The notes under the pieces: generated by a model
What the model saw: only the letters and a program-made list of their open reading frames with translations
The model's database searches: none
What the model was told of the DNA's origin: nothing
Assembly (NCBI GenBank): GCA_002308215.1
Contig: DBVO01000027.1
Location: 10,200-16,151 of the forward strand
Origin: Christensenella sp. UBA1262
GTDB taxonomy: Bacteria > Bacillota > Clostridia > Christensenellales > CAG-917
Direction of reading: 5' to 3'
Length of the DNA: 5,952 nt
Position numbers and translations under genes: made by a program
Part shown: piece after piece, positions 5,258-5,952 of the stretch
Numbering within the stretch: position 1 is the first letter of the stretch
How the letters are laid out: every line of letters begins with the position of its first letter

Positions 5258-5945
5258 AACTATTGATATAATTCTATCAATACTGGCGTTTCTTGCTACG
5301 CCATTATTTTTCATTTCCTTTGCGGCGAGCATCCCAGCGGTATTTCGTCCATTTTATTATGCGTGCATAACTCCTTTACATATAGAAGAAACAAGTGGAT
5401 ACGATAGAGAAACAATTGTTGAAGCTTATGATGATGTCATGGCGTTTATATGGGAAGGTGCTGAGTTTAAAACAGGATCTTTAAAATGGACAGAGGAAGA
5501 AAAGGAACACTTTGAAGATTGTATACCTCTTTTCCATTTGCAAGTGATTTTAGCAAGCATTCTTGGCGCATATTTGCTAGTATATCTAATTCTAATTAAG
5601 ACGAAGGTTTTACGCCCAGCACGATTTAAAGGAATATCTTCAGTGTCGTATGGAGGTATTTTAACATTAATCATCATGGCTATTGTGGGTATATTCGCTG
5701 CCATTGATTTTGACAAGTTGTTTAATTTATTCCATGCAGTTTTCTTCCCAGGGAAGGGCAATTGGATTTTTGATGAGAGAACAGAACAAATAATTAATAT
5801 TTTGCCTGAAGAGTTCTTTGCTGTATGCGCGGGCTTTATTGTGGGATTAGTTGCCATTTTCTCAGTTGTTTCTATAACGATTGGTGTTGTGCATAAAGTT
5901 AAGGATGATAAAAAGCAAAAACTTAAAGAGAATGAAATAAATTAG
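5247..5945 (+). CDS. TIGR01906/DUF1461 integral membrane protein, Lit-family (lipoprotein intramolecular transacylase) homologue
   Basis: This complete 232-residue protein has the TIGR01906/DUF1461 (PF07314) pattern. TM1 (7-29) leads to an external loop with GYDRETI (51-57) and EEKEHFED (84-91); TM2 is at about 96-118; a basic inside loop follows (KVLRPARFK, 120-128); TM3 is at 134-153; a second external loop holds LFHAVFFPG (161-169), NWIFDERTEQIINILPEEFF (172-191) and the start of TM4 (188-215); the tail is basic. Lit, from Enterococcus and Bacillus, belongs to this family. It moves the sn-2 acyl chain of a diacyl lipoprotein to the N-terminal Cys, making lyso-form lipoprotein. Two His, near the HMxDV and FHxxFF motifs, are reported essential. 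Here they correspond to His88 and His163, both predicted outside, where that reaction occurs. Many family members are uncharacterised, so Lit activity is a good hypothesis, not proven. It is coupled to the YhhN-like gene. Confidence 0.9.
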   Translation: MKSRTIDIILSILAFLATPLFFISFAASIPAVFRPFYYACITPLHIEETSGYDRETIVEAYDDVMAFIWEGAEFKTGSLKWTEEEKEHFEDCIPLFHLQVILASILGAYLLVYLILIKTKVLRPARFKGISSVSYGGILTLIIMAIVGIFAAIDFDKLFNLFHAVFFPGKGNWIFDERTEQIINILPEEFFAVCAGFIVGLVAIFSVVSITIGVVHKVKDDKKQKLKENEIN

Positions 5946-5952
5946 CAATAAT

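Noticed and set aside
5426..5857. Minus-strand 143-codon open frame
   Set aside because: It lies antisense to the DUF1461 gene, which matches its family along its length.

Overview
The window reads as AT-rich chromosomal DNA from a low-GC Bacillota, most likely a Clostridia-type bacterium. The evidence is purine-rich Shine-Dalgarno sites (AAAGGAGG, AGGAGG) before nearly every gene, frequent GTG starts, TGA used as a stop, and a set of families common in that group (DUF1538 with PII-like proteins, YugP-like, YhhN-like and TIGR01906/DUF1461). Genus or species cannot be told from the sequence. No RNA gene, CRISPR array, insertion sequence or phage gene is visible.

Region 1 (1-3111, + strand) is a tight operon that enters from the left edge. 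It holds the C-terminal part of a tandem DUF1538 membrane protein, two small PII-like proteins that overlap or abut it and each other, and a 469-residue membrane protein of unknown family with a long acidic and then basic cytoplasmic tail. A multi-pass membrane protein translated with PII-like proteins recalls the known logic of PII-controlled transporters (AmtB-GlnK, SbtA-SbtB). The substrate and signal of the DUF1538 version are not evident.

Region 2 (3143-3593) holds a 128-residue three-helix membrane protein of higher GC, followed by a strong hairpin with an A-tract on one side and a T-tract on the other. This hairpin can end transcription from both sides.

Region 3 (3594-4397, - strand) is a YugP-like (Zn_peptidase_2) membrane protein that keeps the family scaffold but has QKVGV where the family has the zinc-binding HExxH. 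It is probably a pseudoprotease. It diverges from the next gene pair across a 158-bp AT-rich spacer that carries a perfect 7-bp inverted repeat and promoter-like boxes.

Region 4 (4556-5945, + strand) is a translationally overlapping pair: a YhhN/TMEM86-like (lysoplasmalogenase family) protein and a TIGR01906/DUF1461 protein, the family of the lipoprotein intramolecular transacylase Lit. The second protein keeps both candidate catalytic histidines. The pair suggests remodelling of lipid or lipoprotein acyl chains at the membrane surface.
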